Assembly (NCBI RefSeq): GCF_006516955.1
Contig: NZ_VHLG01000002.1
Location: 124,001 to 188,000, forward strand
Direction of reading: 5' to 3'
DNA: 64,000 nt
Origin: Martelella alba
Lineage (GTDB): Bacteria > Pseudomonadota > Alphaproteobacteria > Rhizobiales > Rhizobiaceae
Made by a program: the position numbers and the translations under genes. Under the pieces are notes generated by a model. That model saw only the letters and a program-made list of their open reading frames with translations, was not told where the DNA came from and ran no database searches. The number at the start of each line of letters is the position of its first letter. Position 1 is the stretch's first letter. Positions 7,347 to 16,836 of this stretch are shown here, piece by piece.

Positions 7347-10300
7347 ATGAATTACGCCGAGCTTTGCGTCACCTCCAATTTCACCTTTTTAACCGGTGCC
7401 TCGCATCCGGAAGAATTGGTGGCGCGCGCTGCTGCCCTCGGGCTGGAAGCGATTGCGATCACCGACCGCAATTCCTTTGCCGGTGTGGTCCGCGCCTTTT
7501 CCGCCCTGAAGGAGATCCGCCGCAAGCATCACGAAAAGCAGCAGGAACAGGCAATCGCCCTGCGTGCGGCCCATCGCACTGACCCATCCTCGCGTCAGCC
7601 ACTTTCTGGACAGCCGGGCCTGCCCGTCACGGTCCAGCGCCTGCCACGGCTGATTATCGGCTGTCGGCTGGTGCTTTCCGATTGCGCCGTCGAATTCGTG
7701 GCACTGGCGACGGACCGCCCGGCCTATGCGCGGCTGGCAAGGCTTTTGAGCCTTGGCAAGCAACGGGCGGAGAAGGGCGAATGCACACTTTTTCTCAAGG
7801 ATGTGATGACATGGGCAGAAGGCGCGATCCTGATCGCACTGCCACCCGATACCGGCCCGCAGACGACCGATATCATTGCGCGGCTCCTGAACCGCTTTCC
7901 CGGCCATGTCTTTGTTGGCGCGGCGCCGCGCTATGATGGTTCCGACCAGACCTGGTTTGCCCGCTCGGCCGCCCTTTCCCATAAAACCGGCGCACCGATG
8001 GTCGCGGTTGGTGATGTGCTGATGCACCACGCCAGCCGCAGGCAGCTCGCCGATGTCCTGACCTGCATGCGCCACCATATCACCATCGACGAAATCGGCC
8101 GGCTGGCACTGCAAAATGCCGAGCGCCGGCTGAAGGGAGCGGCCGACATGGCCCGCCTTTATGGCGATTATCCCGCAGCCATTCGCCGCACAGTGGAAAT
8201 TGCCGCCCGCGTGAGCTTTGAATTGTCGGAACTCTCCTATGAATATCCCGATGAGATCGCCGATGGCGAAAGCCCGATGCAAAGGCTGACACGGCTTTGC
8301 TGGGAGGGGCTTCACCGGCGCGCGCCCGGCGGCATTCCCGACCGCTACAGGACCCTGGCAGAAAAGGAGTTGGCGCTGGTCGAGGAGCTGAAATTTCCCG
8401 CCTATTTCCTCACCGTGCGCGATATTGTCGATTATGCCCGCTCGGCTGGCATTTTATGCCAGGGGCGCGGCTCGGCCGCCAATTCGATCCTGTGCTATGC
8501 GCTCGGCATTACCGATGTCAGTCCGGACATGATTGCCATGGTGTTTGAGCGCTTTGTCTCCAAACATCGCGGCGAACCGCCCGATATCGACGTCGATTTT
8601 GAGCATGAACGGCGTGAAGAGGTCATTCAGCACATCTACAAGAAATATGGCCGGCACCGCGCCGGGCTCTGTGCCACGGTGATCCATTTCCGCTCACGCT
8701 CGGCCATTCGCGAGGTTGGCAAGGTAATGGGGCTCAGCGACGACGTGACAGCAAGTCTTTCCGGCCAGATCTGGGGCATTTCCAACCAAGGTGCGGATCC
8801 CAACCGGTTGCGCGAGATCGGGCTCGATCTTTCTGACCGGCGACTGTCCCAAACCATCAGGCTGATCGGCGAGATCATCGATTTCCCCCGGCACCTGTCG
8901 CAGCATGTCGGTGGCTTCGTCATCACCAGAGGGAGGCTCGACGAGCTCTGTCCGATCGAAAATGCCGCCATGGAAGACCGGACCATCATCGAATGGGACA
9001 AGGATGATATCGACGCGCTCGGCATTCTGAAGGTCGATGTGCTGAGCCTCGGCATGCTGGCCTGCTTGAAAAAATCCTTCGATCTTGTTGAACAGCATTA
9101 CGGGCGGGAACTGACCATCGACATGGTGCCGCAGGGCGATGAGGCGACCTATGACATGCTCTGTGCCGCCGATGCCATCGGCGTGTTTCAGGTGGAAAGC
9201 CGGGCGCAGATGAATTTTCTGCCGCGCATGAAGCCGCGCAGCTTTTACGATCTGGTGATTGAAGTGGCGATCGTGCGTCCCGGACCGATCCAGGGCGGCA
9301 TGGTCCAGCCCTATATCAGGCGCCGGCAGAAGCTGGAGGATGTCACCTATCCGAATACCGACTTGCGTTCGGTGCTGGAGAAAACCCTCGGCGTGCCGCT
9401 GTTTCAGGAACAGGCGATGATGATTGCCGTGGTAGCCGCCGGTTTTTCCGCCGAGGATGCCGACCGGCTGCGCCGCTCGCTCGCCAGTTTCCGCCGCATG
9501 GGCACGATTGGCGGGTTCAAGGAACAGTTCATTACCGGCATGCTCAACAATGGTTATGACGCCGATTTTTCCGCCCGCTGCTTTGCCCAGATCGAGGGCT
9601 TTGCCGATTACGGCTTTCCCGAAAGCCATGCCGCCGCCTTCGCCATGCTCACCTATGTCTCGGCCTGGCTCAAATGCCATTACCCGGCAGCATTTGCCTG
9701 TGCGCTGCTCAATGCCCAGCCGATGGGTTTTTACGCTCCGGCCCAGATCATCCGCGATGCCCGCGAGCATCAGGTCGAGGTGCGTCCGGTCTCTGTCAAT
9801 CACAGCGCCTGGGATTGCACGCTGGAACGGCGCAGTGACCGCGACCATGCCCTGCGGCTCGGGCTGCGCCAGATCCGCGGCTTTCGCAAGGAAGATGCCG
9901 AATGGCTGGAACAGGCGCGCGGCAACGGCTACCAGACCCCGGAGGATGTGTGGCTGCGCGCCGGCCTTGCGCCTGCCGTGCTGGAACGTCTGGCCGAGGC
10001 GGATGCCTTTGCCGATGCCGGGCTCTCCCGGCGCGATGCGCTGTGGCGGGTCAAGGCGATCCGTGCGCCAAAGCCGCTGCCGCTGTTTGCCGATCCGATT
10101 GACGGCGAACATATCCGCGAGCCGGATGTCATCCTGCCGGCGATGAATCTCGGCGAACAGGTGGTGGAAGATTATGTGGCGCTGCGGCTCAGCCTCAAGG
10201 CGCATCCGATGGAGCTGCTGCGCGCCCGGATTAACGGGCTGACACTGCATTCCGCCCTTGCGACAACGCCTCAGCGCCGGGTCAGCGTTACCGGTCTGGT

Positions 10301-10667
10301 GATCACCCGGCAACGCCCCGGCACCGCCTCCGGCGTGGTGTTTTTAACGCTTGAGGACGAAACCGGCGTCGCCAATATCGTTGTCTGGAAAAAGGTTTAT
10401 GAACGCTACCGCCGCATCGTGATGGGCGGCAGGCTGCTGAAAGTAACCGGCCCGCTGCAGCGCGAAGGCAGCGTGGTGCATGTGATTGCCGAAGTGATCG
10501 AGGACTGTTCGCATCTCTTGAGCGAACTCGGCCACCCGATGGATGATGCGATCGGCATCACCGATCCCAAGAGTGATGACGCGCCACGGCGGCCAAAGCT
10601 CGGCCCCCGCGCCCACCATCCGCGCGAACAGGCAAAGAAGCTGTTTCCAAGCCGGGATTTCCATTGA
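7347..10667 (+). CDS. dnaE2: Error-prone DNA polymerase DnaE2
   Basis: C-family polymerase alpha-subunit paralogue that copies past DNA damage together with ImuA and ImuB. It has 1,106 residues, normal for DnaE2. The N-terminal PHP domain (YAELCVTSNFTFLTGASHPE; AIAITDRNSFAGVVRAF) is followed by the polymerase core. Catalytic aspartates are in PPDIDVDFEHERREEV, with the third in GILKVDVLSLGML. The C-terminal OB-fold (VSVTGLVITRQRPGTASGVV, VVWKKVYERYR) matches DnaE2. It lies nine bases after imuB, preceded by TGAGGT as a ribosome site, so the three genes form one unit. Confidence 0.96.
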   Translation: MNYAELCVTSNFTFLTGASHPEELVARAAALGLEAIAITDRNSFAGVVRAFSALKEIRRKHHEKQQEQAIALRAAHRTDPSSRQPLSGQPGLPVTVQRLPRLIIGCRLVLSDCAVEFVALATDRPAYARLARLLSLGKQRAEKGECTLFLKDVMTWAEGAILIALPPDTGPQTTDIIARLLNRFPGHVFVGAAPRYDGSDQTWFARSAALSHKTGAPMVAVGDVLMHHASRRQLADVLTCMRHHITIDEIGRLALQNAERRLKGAADMARLYGDYPAAIRRTVEIAARVSFELSELSYEYPDEIADGESPMQRLTRLCWEGLHRRAPGGIPDRYRTLAEKELALVEELKFPAYFLTVRDIVDYARSAGILCQGRGSAANSILCYALGITDVSPDMIAMVFERFVSKHRGEPPDIDVDFEHERREEVIQHIYKKYGRHRAGLCATVIHFRSRSAIREVGKVMGLSDDVTASLSGQIWGISNQGADPNRLREIGLDLSDRRLSQTIRLIGEIIDFPRHLSQHVGGFVITRGRLDELCPIENAAMEDRTIIEWDKDDIDALGILKVDVLSLGMLACLKKSFDLVEQHYGRELTIDMVPQGDEATYDMLCAADAIGVFQVESRAQMNFLPRMKPRSFYDLVIEVAIVRPGPIQGGMVQPYIRRRQKLEDVTYPNTDLRSVLEKTLGVPLFQEQAMMIAVVAAGFSAEDADRLRRSLASFRRMGTIGGFKEQFITGMLNNGYDADFSARCFAQIEGFADYGFPESHAAAFAMLTYVSAWLKCHYPAAFACALLNAQPMGFYAPAQIIRDAREHQVEVRPVSVNHSAWDCTLERRSDRDHALRLGLRQIRGFRKEDAEWLEQARGNGYQTPEDVWLRAGLAPAVLERLAEADAFADAGLSRRDALWRVKAIRAPKPLPLFADPIDGEHIREPDVILPAMNLGEQVVEDYVALRLSLKAHPMELLRARINGLTLHSALATTPQRRVSVTGLVITRQRPGTASGVVFLTLEDETGVANIVVWKKVYERYRRIVMGGRLLKVTGPLQREGSVVHVIAEVIEDCSHLLSELGHPMDDAIGITDPKSDDAPRRPKLGPRAHHPREQAKKLFPSRDFH

Positions 10668-10738
10668 GCAAGGCCTGAATTTAAAATCAACGCCCGATTT
10701 CCGACAGACCGGATCATCGGGGAATGTTATCAAAAGCC

Positions 10739-11857
10739 ATGCTATTTGATCTACCTGACCACGAGACACTTTATCAGGCGCTTCTGGCCCGCGACCCGCA
10801 TTATGACGGGCAGGCCTATGTCTGCGTCGCCACCACCGGCATTTTCTGCCGGCTCACCTGTCCGGCGCGCAAGCCCCGGCGGGAAAACTGCAGCTTTCAC
10901 GCCACCATCGGCGCCTGTATCGAAGCCGGGTTCCGCCCCTGCAAGCGGTGCCATCCGCTGCAGGCAGCGGCCAGCCAGGACCCGACCATTGCGGCCCTGC
11001 TCAAAGCCCTTGATGCCCGTCCGGATATCCGCTGGAGCGAAGCGCGTATCGCAGCGCTCGGCCATGATCTTTCCACCGTCCGCCGGGCGTTCAAGCGCCA
11101 TTACGGCATGACATTCCTGGAAATGGCGCGCCAGCGACGCTTAAGGGAAGGTTTCGAGACGCTGGCCGGTGGCGGTAAGATGATCACCGCCCAGCACGAG
11201 GCCGGTTTTGACTCGCCAAGCGCGTTCCGGGCGGCTTTTGCCCGGCTTCTCGGCTGCTTACCGTCAGAGCTGCGCGGCCCGGCCGTGTTGAAGGCAAGCT
11301 GGATTGCCACCCCGCTTGGCGACATGATTGCCGTCGCCAGCGAAACCCATCTGCATCTGCTTGAATTCACCGAGCGAAAGGCACTTCCGGCGGAACTGAA
11401 AAAACTGCGTCAGGCAACGCGGGATCGTCTCGGCATTGGCCGCACCGCCATCACAGAACAGGCGGAAGCCGAACTTGCCGCCTTCTTCGCCGGCCGCATG
11501 GCACAGTTTCAAACCCCACTTTATCAGGCAGGCAGCGCCTTCAGCCGCACAGTCTGGGATGCGCTATGCGAGATCCCCGCCGGCGAGACCCGCTCCTATG
11601 CCGAGATTGCCCGGCTGATCGGCAATCCGGCGGCGACACGGGCTGTCGCCCGTGCCAATGGTGCAAACCAGATCGCCCTCATGGTGCCCTGCCACCGGGT
11701 CATCGGTGCCGACGGGTCGCTGACCGGTTATGGCGGCGGGTTGTGGCGCAAGCAGCGCCTGCTGGAGATCGAACGCGACTATCGCAGGCCACCTCCAGCA
11801 CCGCATCAGGCATCAGAGGTGCTGAGCGGCGGGCCTATGCCCCCGCCCGCCCGCTGA
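10739..11857 (+). CDS. ada: Ada: methylated-DNA repair protein and regulator
   Basis: Repairs O6-methylguanine and methylphosphotriesters by transferring the methyl group to its own cysteines, and acts as a transcription activator once methylated. It has about 372 residues. The N-terminal zinc domain carries the four cysteines in TGIFCRLTCPARKP and FRPCKRCHP, followed by an AraC-type helix-turn-helix (about 85-170), and a C-terminal methyltransferase with the acceptor cysteine in VPCHRVIGADG. Starts at 10739 and 10724 are both possible; GGGGA sits too close to the latter and rather far from the former. It is 71 bases after dnaE2 and may have its own promoter. Confidence 0.93.
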   Translation: MLFDLPDHETLYQALLARDPHYDGQAYVCVATTGIFCRLTCPARKPRRENCSFHATIGACIEAGFRPCKRCHPLQAAASQDPTIAALLKALDARPDIRWSEARIAALGHDLSTVRRAFKRHYGMTFLEMARQRRLREGFETLAGGGKMITAQHEAGFDSPSAFRAAFARLLGCLPSELRGPAVLKASWIATPLGDMIAVASETHLHLLEFTERKALPAELKKLRQATRDRLGIGRTAITEQAEAELAAFFAGRMAQFQTPLYQAGSAFSRTVWDALCEIPAGETRSYAEIARLIGNPAATRAVARANGANQIALMVPCHRVIGADGSLTGYGGGLWRKQRLLEIERDYRRPPPAPHQASEVLSGGPMPPPAR

Positions 11858-11867
11858 AGCGCCGCAA

Positions 11868-12308
11868 TCAGGCAGCGGCAACCTTGCCCAGCACCTCCAA
11901 CGCCTCGACAACGGCGGCGGCGGCCTCGCGACCCTTGTTATGGGCATCATCGGCCGAACGACGGAAAGCCTGATCAGCGGTATAGGTCGTCAGAATGCCG
12001 AAGGAGAGCGGCACGCCGGTTTCCAGCGACGCCTGCATCAGCCCATGGGCCGCGGCATCGGAAATATATTCGAAATGGGCCGTTTCGCCCTTGATGACGG
12101 CGCCAATGCAGACGACGCCGGCAAATTTGCCGCTGAGCGCAAGTTTCTTGGCGACCAGCGGAATTTCAAAGGCACCCGGAGCGTTAAAGATATCGTCTTT
12201 CGAAACAGCATGGCCACGCGCTTCAAGCTCGGCCAGAGCTCCGGTCAGAAGGCCGGAGGTAACGCGCTCGTTGAAGTGGCTGATGACGATGGCAAGACGG
12301 TGCGACAT
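11868..12308 (-). CDS. ribH: 6,7-dimethyl-8-ribityllumazine synthase
   Basis: Condenses 5-amino-6-ribitylaminouracil with dihydroxybutanone phosphate to make lumazine, the step before riboflavin. It has 146 residues, normal for RibH. Typical motifs are HFNERVTSGLLTGAL, DDIFNAPGAFEIPLVAKKLA, GVVCIGAVIKGETAHFEYI and VPLSFGILTTYTADQA. It is the last gene of ribD-ribBA-ribH, 31 bases after ribBA. Its aminouracil substrate is also that of the CofH domain in the F420 locus at 60-63 kb. The gene meets ada tail to tail with a 10-base gap. Confidence 0.96.
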   Translation of the reverse strand: MSHRLAIVISHFNERVTSGLLTGALAELEARGHAVSKDDIFNAPGAFEIPLVAKKLALSGKFAGVVCIGAVIKGETAHFEYISDAAAHGLMQASLETGVPLSFGILTTYTADQAFRRSADDAHNKGREAAAAVVEALEVLGKVAAA

Positions 12309-12339
12309 GGTTTTCTTCCTTATTCTCTGGCGATGGGGA

Positions 12340-13539
12340 CTATTCGGCGGCGGGCAGGAAATGCCCGAATTTCAACCGCTTGGCGGCGAGATAATTTTCA
12401 TTGAACGGATTGGCGGCGATGATCAGCGGCATGCGCTTTTCCACCGCGATCCCGAAAGCGGCAAGGCTGTCGGCCTTGTCGGGATTATTGGTCAAAAGCT
12501 TCACCCGGCTGATACCGAGATGGCGCAGAATATGGGCGGCCGGCCAATAGCTGCGCTGATCGGCCGGCAGGCCAAGCGCCAGATTGGCGGCATGGGTATC
12601 AAGCCCCTGTTCCTGCAGGTGATAGGCGCGGATCTTGTTGGCAAGGCCGATGCCGCGCCCTTCCTGTCCGCGCAGATAGATCAGCACGCCGCCATTCTGG
12701 CCGATCAGCTCCATGCTGGCGGAAAGCTGCTCACCGCAATCGCAGCGGCGCGATCCGAACACATCACCCGTCAGGCATTCCGAATGCACCCGTACCAGCG
12801 GCGCATCGCCAAGCGGCCCCTTGACCAGCACCAGATGCTCCTGCCCGCTCAGGGTCTCACGGAAGGCATGGGCGACGAATTCCGTATTCGAAAGCCCGGT
12901 CGGCAGCGCCGCATCGGCGACTTCCTCCACCAGCATTTCGTGGATCTGGCGATATTCGGCAAGCTCGGCAATCGTCAGCAAGGGCAGGTCATGCTTTTCG
13001 GCAAAGGCGATCAGATCCGGCCGGCGCGCCATCTCGCCATCATCGCGCATGATCTCGCAGATCACCCCGGCTGGCGTCAATCCGGCGAGGCGGGCGAGAT
13101 CGACCGCCCCTTCCGTATGGCCATTGCGCGCCAGAACCCCACCATTCTTTGCTCTCAGCGGAAACATGTGGCCGGGTGAGACGATCTCCTGCGGCCCGGA
13201 CGCCGGATCGGCGGCAACACGCGCCGTCAGCGCCCGCTCGCGTGCCGAAATGCCGGTGGTAACACCATGACGTGCCTCGATTGACACGGTGAACGCCGTT
13301 TCATGCGGGGCATCATTCTTTTCCACCATCGGCTTCAGACCGAGCTGATCGATCTTTTTCGCCGTCAGTGCCAGGCAGATCAGCCCGCGCCCGTGCGTTG
13401 CCATGAAATTGACCGCCTCGGTGGTGGCAAACTCGGCCGCAACCACCAGATCGCCCTCGTTCTCGCGGTTCTCGTCGTCGACAAGCACCACCATGCGGCC
13501 AGCCTTCAGCGCGGCAAGCGCGGGTTCAACAGTGTTCAT
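12340..13539 (-). CDS. ribBA: RibBA: dihydroxybutanone-phosphate synthase / GTP cyclohydrolase II
   Basis: Bifunctional enzyme supplying both branches of riboflavin synthesis; 399 residues from the chosen start. The N-terminal RibB half has [24 protein letters not shown] and [13 protein letters not shown]. The C-terminal RibA half has the zinc cysteines in [19 protein letters not shown] and [16 protein letters not shown], and ends with LLTNNPDK; the zinc motif is intact, so a functional cyclohydrolase is likely. The ATG at 13539 is preferred over 13557 because AAGGAAG lies just before it. It is 30 bases after ribD, under the same FMN riboswitch. Confidence 0.95.
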   Translation of the reverse strand: MNTVEPALAALKAGRMVVLVDDENRENEGDLVVAAEFATTEAVNFMATHGRGLICLALTAKKIDQLGLKPMVEKNDAPHETAFTVSIEARHGVTTGISARERALTARVAADPASGPQEIVSPGHMFPLRAKNGGVLARNGHTEGAVDLARLAGLTPAGVICEIMRDDGEMARRPDLIAFAEKHDLPLLTIAELAEYRQIHEMLVEEVADAALPTGLSNTEFVAHAFRETLSGQEHLVLVKGPLGDAPLVRVHSECLTGDVFGSRRCDCGEQLSASMELIGQNGGVLIYLRGQEGRGIGLANKIRAYHLQEQGLDTHAANLALGLPADQRSYWPAAHILRHLGISRVKLLTNNPDKADSLAAFGIAVEKRMPLIIAANPFNENYLAAKRLKFGHFLPAAE

Positions 13540-13569
13540 GGTCGTCTTCCTTTTCATCAGGTGCAGCGA

Positions 13570-14610
13570 TCAGGCCGCACTTTCGGTCACAGCCGAAAAT
13601 TCATTCATGGTCCGCCGCTGAATGCGCACGTCATCGGCGCCAGTCCCTGCGCTCCGGGTGATCACCACATGCTCATCCCACAGACCCGCCGAAAGCACAG
13701 CCGCCGTCAATGCCGGTCCGGCTTCCACCAGCACTTCCAGAACACCGGCAGCGCCAAGCCTGAAAAGCGCCTCGTCAAGCGTTGCCGCCGGCAAAAGCTG
13801 GAAACCGCGATCGCGGGCAGCCGCCAGATAGGCCTGCGAAACGCGGCCTCGGCGGTCGAGAATGGTCAGAAACCGCATCTTTTCAGGAAAATCGGCAACA
13901 CGGCGCACCGTAAACGCCGGATCATCGGCAAGCACAGTGCCTGAACCGGTGAGAATTGCATCGGCCCGCCGGCGCAGCCGATGGGCAAGATCCAGCGACG
14001 CCGCGCTGGTAAAGGTCTTCTGCCCTTCAGGCGGGATCATGCTGCCATCAGTCATCAATGCCTGCTTGACGGTGACAAAGGGACGCCCGGTCACGCTGTG
14101 CTTGGCAAAGGGGGCGATCAGACGCGCCGCCTCGTTTGCCAGAGCCTCTGCCGCAGCACCGCCAAGGCTGGCGATCTGGCGGACATCCAGCCCTCCGGCG
14201 CGAAGCCGGGCCATGCCGCCGCCTGCAACATGCGGATTGGGATCGGCGGCCCCCACCAGCACATGACGCGCGGGGGACGCAAGAATAGCCATGCTGCAGG
14301 CCGGTGTGCGCCCGACATGATTGCAGGGCTCAAGCGTGACGACGACGGTGTGAACCGCGGACAATGTGCCATTGGCACGCGCCGCAGCCAGCGCTCTCGC
14401 CTCGGCATGGCCGGTTCCGGCCCGTTCATGGGCGCCCCTTGCCAGAACCCGCCCGGCGCTATCCAGCAAAACGCAGCCGACCGGCGGGTTGGGCGCGGTT
14501 GCGCCAGCATAGGCGGACGCAAGGTCAAGCGCCTGACGAAAAGCGTCAAGCAGCACCTGCTGCGGCAGACTGCCGGATTCCTGGCGAAAAGCTTTATCAC
14601 TGCCCATCAT
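13570..14610 (-). CDS. ribD: RibD: riboflavin pathway deaminase/reductase
   Basis: Bifunctional enzyme acting after GTP cyclohydrolase II: deaminates the pyrimidine, then reduces the ribosyl chain. It has 346 residues. The deaminase domain carries [10 protein letters not shown] and the zinc motif in [14 protein letters not shown]. The reductase domain (about 150-346) shows [16 protein letters not shown] and [16 protein letters not shown]. The ATG at 14610 has AAAGGA seven bases upstream. It is the first gene after the FMN riboswitch, 120 bases downstream of it. No ribE (riboflavin synthase) is seen in this operon. Confidence 0.94.
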   Translation of the reverse strand: MMGSDKAFRQESGSLPQQVLLDAFRQALDLASAYAGATAPNPPVGCVLLDSAGRVLARGAHERAGTGHAEARALAAARANGTLSAVHTVVVTLEPCNHVGRTPACSMAILASPARHVLVGAADPNPHVAGGGMARLRAGGLDVRQIASLGGAAAEALANEAARLIAPFAKHSVTGRPFVTVKQALMTDGSMIPPEGQKTFTSAASLDLAHRLRRRADAILTGSGTVLADDPAFTVRRVADFPEKMRFLTILDRRGRVSQAYLAAARDRGFQLLPAATLDEALFRLGAAGVLEVLVEAGPALTAAVLSAGLWDEHVVITRSAGTGADDVRIQRRTMNEFSAVTESAA

Positions 14611-14729
14611 CAACTCGTCCTTTGCAAAAGACGCAATCAGGGCATCAACAGACGTTTTGACCGCTCCTGTTTCTCAAAGAAGCAGCCCCCGCGCCCTATT
14701 TCAACAAGGCGCAGCTATCCCGTCCTGTC

Positions 14730-14867
14730 GTTCTCTTCCATCCGGACTTTAACCGTCGGCTCCGGATTCACACCGGATCTGCTGACCCTGCCGAGATGGC
14801 AGGCGCTCGCGGGCTGATGCCAGAAGGCAAACACCGCCGGTGGGGAATTTCACCCCGCCCTGAGAAC
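14730..14867 (-). promoter_or_regulatory. FMN riboswitch (RFN element)
   Basis: Read on the minus strand, the closing stem pairs GTTCTC (at 14867-14862) with GAGAAC (at 14735-14730). Inside are the highly conserved RFN blocks AGGGCGGGGTGAAATTCCCC (just inside the 5' arm), ACCGGCGGT, GATCCGGTGTGAATCCGGAG, CCGACGGTTAAAGTCCGGAT. These match the FMN aptamer consensus closely. It lies 120 bases before ribD, so FMN should switch off the rib operon. The span 14611-14977 holds nothing else I can support. Confidence 0.95.
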
Positions 14868-14977
14868 ATCACCGGTCATTACCGGTAGCGGGAAGATAGG
14901 CACAAATCATCGCCAGCGCAAGATAGCGCGACATCGCAGCCGTAACCGAAGATTGAACACTGTGTTTCAACGTCAGT

Positions 14978-15784
14978 TCAGACTGCCCCGCGCGGACCGA
15001 TCACCGCTTTCAGTTCTGATGCGGCAGCCGGGGTCACCGCCAGTACAGGCTGACGATTACTCCAGTCGTTTTCCTTTGAAAAACCTTCCGTTTCCCCACC
15101 CGCCTCACGCACAAGCAACAGGCCTGCGAGGCAATCCCACGAACTGAGCGCGGGCTCATAAAAGCCGAGCAGATTACCGGACGCAACCATGGAGAGAGAC
15201 CGTGCCGCCGAGCCGAACCGCATATACATGCCGCCTGCCGCCATCAGCCGGGTGATAATACCGCCGACATGCGCGGCAAAATGCGGCGCACCGGGACCAA
15301 TCACCACCAGCCCGCCATCAAGCGGTGTGGCATTGTCAATGCGGATCGGACGATCGTTGCAAAAGGCGCCCTTGCCGGCTTCCGCGAAAAACAGCTTGTC
15401 TTCCGCCGGAGCAAAGATCAGCCCTGCAACTGTTTCACCACCCTTCAACAGCGCAATGACCACGGTCCAGCTTGGCATACCATGCAGAAAGGCCGCCGTG
15501 CCATCGATCGGATCTATGACCCAAGTATAGGCTGATGCGCCATCGCGGCGGCCATGCTCCTCGCCCCAGAGCCCGTCTTCGGGAAAAGCGGCCGAAAGTG
15601 CCGTGCGAATTTCGGTTTCGACATTGCGGTCAGCTTCGCTCACCGTATCCTGACCTGAGGTCTTGTGCTCGACGCTGAGCGTGTGAAACCGCTCGAAATA
15701 GCCAAGCGCGGTTGCTCCTGCCTTGACGATGATGGACTTGGCGACGGCGATGCGCGCCGCCTGCGAATCTGAAATGTCATTCAT
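14978..15784 (-). CDS. Inositol monophosphatase family protein
   Basis: Mg2+-dependent sugar-phosphate phosphatase of the IMPase/FBPase fold, 268 residues. Metal-binding motifs are visible in order: SEADRNVE, WGEEHG, DPIDGTAAFLHG, and the C-terminal SSWDCLAGLLLVREAGG. Members hydrolyse inositol 1-phosphate, histidinol phosphate or similar esters, so substrate is not certain. It begins 29 bases after the LacI-family gene and so is probably the last gene of the 23-15 kb ABC operon. That operon also encodes a glycerophosphodiesterase, which favours inositol phosphate. It stands just upstream of the rib riboswitch but should not be controlled by it. Confidence 0.88.
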   Translation of the reverse strand: MNDISDSQAARIAVAKSIIVKAGATALGYFERFHTLSVEHKTSGQDTVSEADRNVETEIRTALSAAFPEDGLWGEEHGRRDGASAYTWVIDPIDGTAAFLHGMPSWTVVIALLKGGETVAGLIFAPAEDKLFFAEAGKGAFCNDRPIRIDNATPLDGGLVVIGPGAPHFAAHVGGIITRLMAAGGMYMRFGSAARSLSMVASGNLLGFYEPALSSWDCLAGLLLVREAGGETEGFSKENDWSNRQPVLAVTPAAASELKAVIGPRGAV

Positions 15785-15813
15785 GCGGATGATTGTCTCT
15801 TGGCTTGCAGAAA

Positions 15814-16836
15814 TTACAGGGCGCGCGTCGTTGCCCGCCGGATCAGTGTGACAGGTAATATGGTCTCGCCCGTTTCCTCCTCAGCCATAGCACGACCGAG
15901 TGACGTGAGGGCCTCACTGGCGACTGCGGCAGGGTCTTGGCGCACCGTGGTCAGGTTATAGCTTGCCCATGCAGCCTCGGGAATATCGTCGCAGGCAACC
16001 AATGCAAGATCGTCCGGCAGGCGAAGACCGCCTTCACGCTTCAACCCGTCGAGAAAGCCGAGCGCAAAGAAATCATTGGCACAATAGATGCCATCGACGG
16101 AGGGCATGGCGGCAAGGAAGGCCCGCGCCGCCTCTTCACCACCCTCATGGTTCTGCCGCTCGCCGAAAAACGGATCGGTAAGCGTGATGCCAAGCTCTGC
16201 TGCACGTAGCGCGAATGCATCGCGACGCTTTCCGATCGAATAGGAAAGACGCCGCTGCCCCGCATAGGCCAGCCTCCGGCAGCCGGAACGGTAAAGCTCG
16301 TCGGCGGCGAGCCTGCCCGCCTCGGTGTGATCATGGCGGACACTGGCGATATTGCCACCAACCGGCGCCTTTTCCACCAGAACCAGCGGCACGCCATGGC
16401 GGATACATTCCTCGGCAATCGCGCGCGGCGGCGTGTCGGAGGTCACGATTGCACCGGAGACGTTGTAGTGAAGCATCATATCGATCAGTTGGCTGATATT
16501 GTCGCCAGCACTCCAGGGCAGCAAAAAGGGGCGGAAATCCCGTGCCACCAGTCCACGCGCCAGCTTGTCAACCAGGATCGAACGCAGCGAATGCTCCAGA
16601 TCCGAAACAACCATGGCAACGAGATTGGTGCGCTGCGTCGACAGGCTGCGCGCAAGGAAATTGACGCGGTAGCCGAGCTTTTCCGCCGCCTCGCGCACCT
16701 TTTCCCGCGTTGCCGGCGCAACACTTGCCCCCGGTGTAAAGCTGCGCGAAACGGCGGAGCGCGACACACCGGCAAGGCGGGCGACATCATCCGCCGTTGG
16801 CTGGCGAAAACGCTGCTGGCTGTCTTCGCCCATCAT
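15814..16836 (-). CDS. LacI-family transcriptional regulator
   Basis: Ligand-responsive repressor, 340 residues. The N-terminal helix-turn-helix and hinge (ADDVARLAGVSRSAVSRSFT, REAAEKLGYRVN) are followed by a periplasmic-binding-like sensor domain (LVAMVVSDLEHS, IYCANDFFALGFLDGL, LALVACDDIPEAAW). The ATG at 16836 overlaps the stop of the preceding glycerophosphodiesterase gene as ATGA, so it is preferred to the ATG at 16854. Two LacI-type palindromes stand at 22946-22983 in front of the first gene of the same operon and are its probable targets. The ligand is likely a product of the imported substrate. Confidence 0.92.
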   Translation of the reverse strand: MMGEDSQQRFRQPTADDVARLAGVSRSAVSRSFTPGASVAPATREKVREAAEKLGYRVNFLARSLSTQRTNLVAMVVSDLEHSLRSILVDKLARGLVARDFRPFLLPWSAGDNISQLIDMMLHYNVSGAIVTSDTPPRAIAEECIRHGVPLVLVEKAPVGGNIASVRHDHTEAGRLAADELYRSGCRRLAYAGQRRLSYSIGKRRDAFALRAAELGITLTDPFFGERQNHEGGEEAARAFLAAMPSVDGIYCANDFFALGFLDGLKREGGLRLPDDLALVACDDIPEAAWASYNLTTVRQDPAAVASEALTSLGRAMAEEETGETILPVTLIRRATTRAL

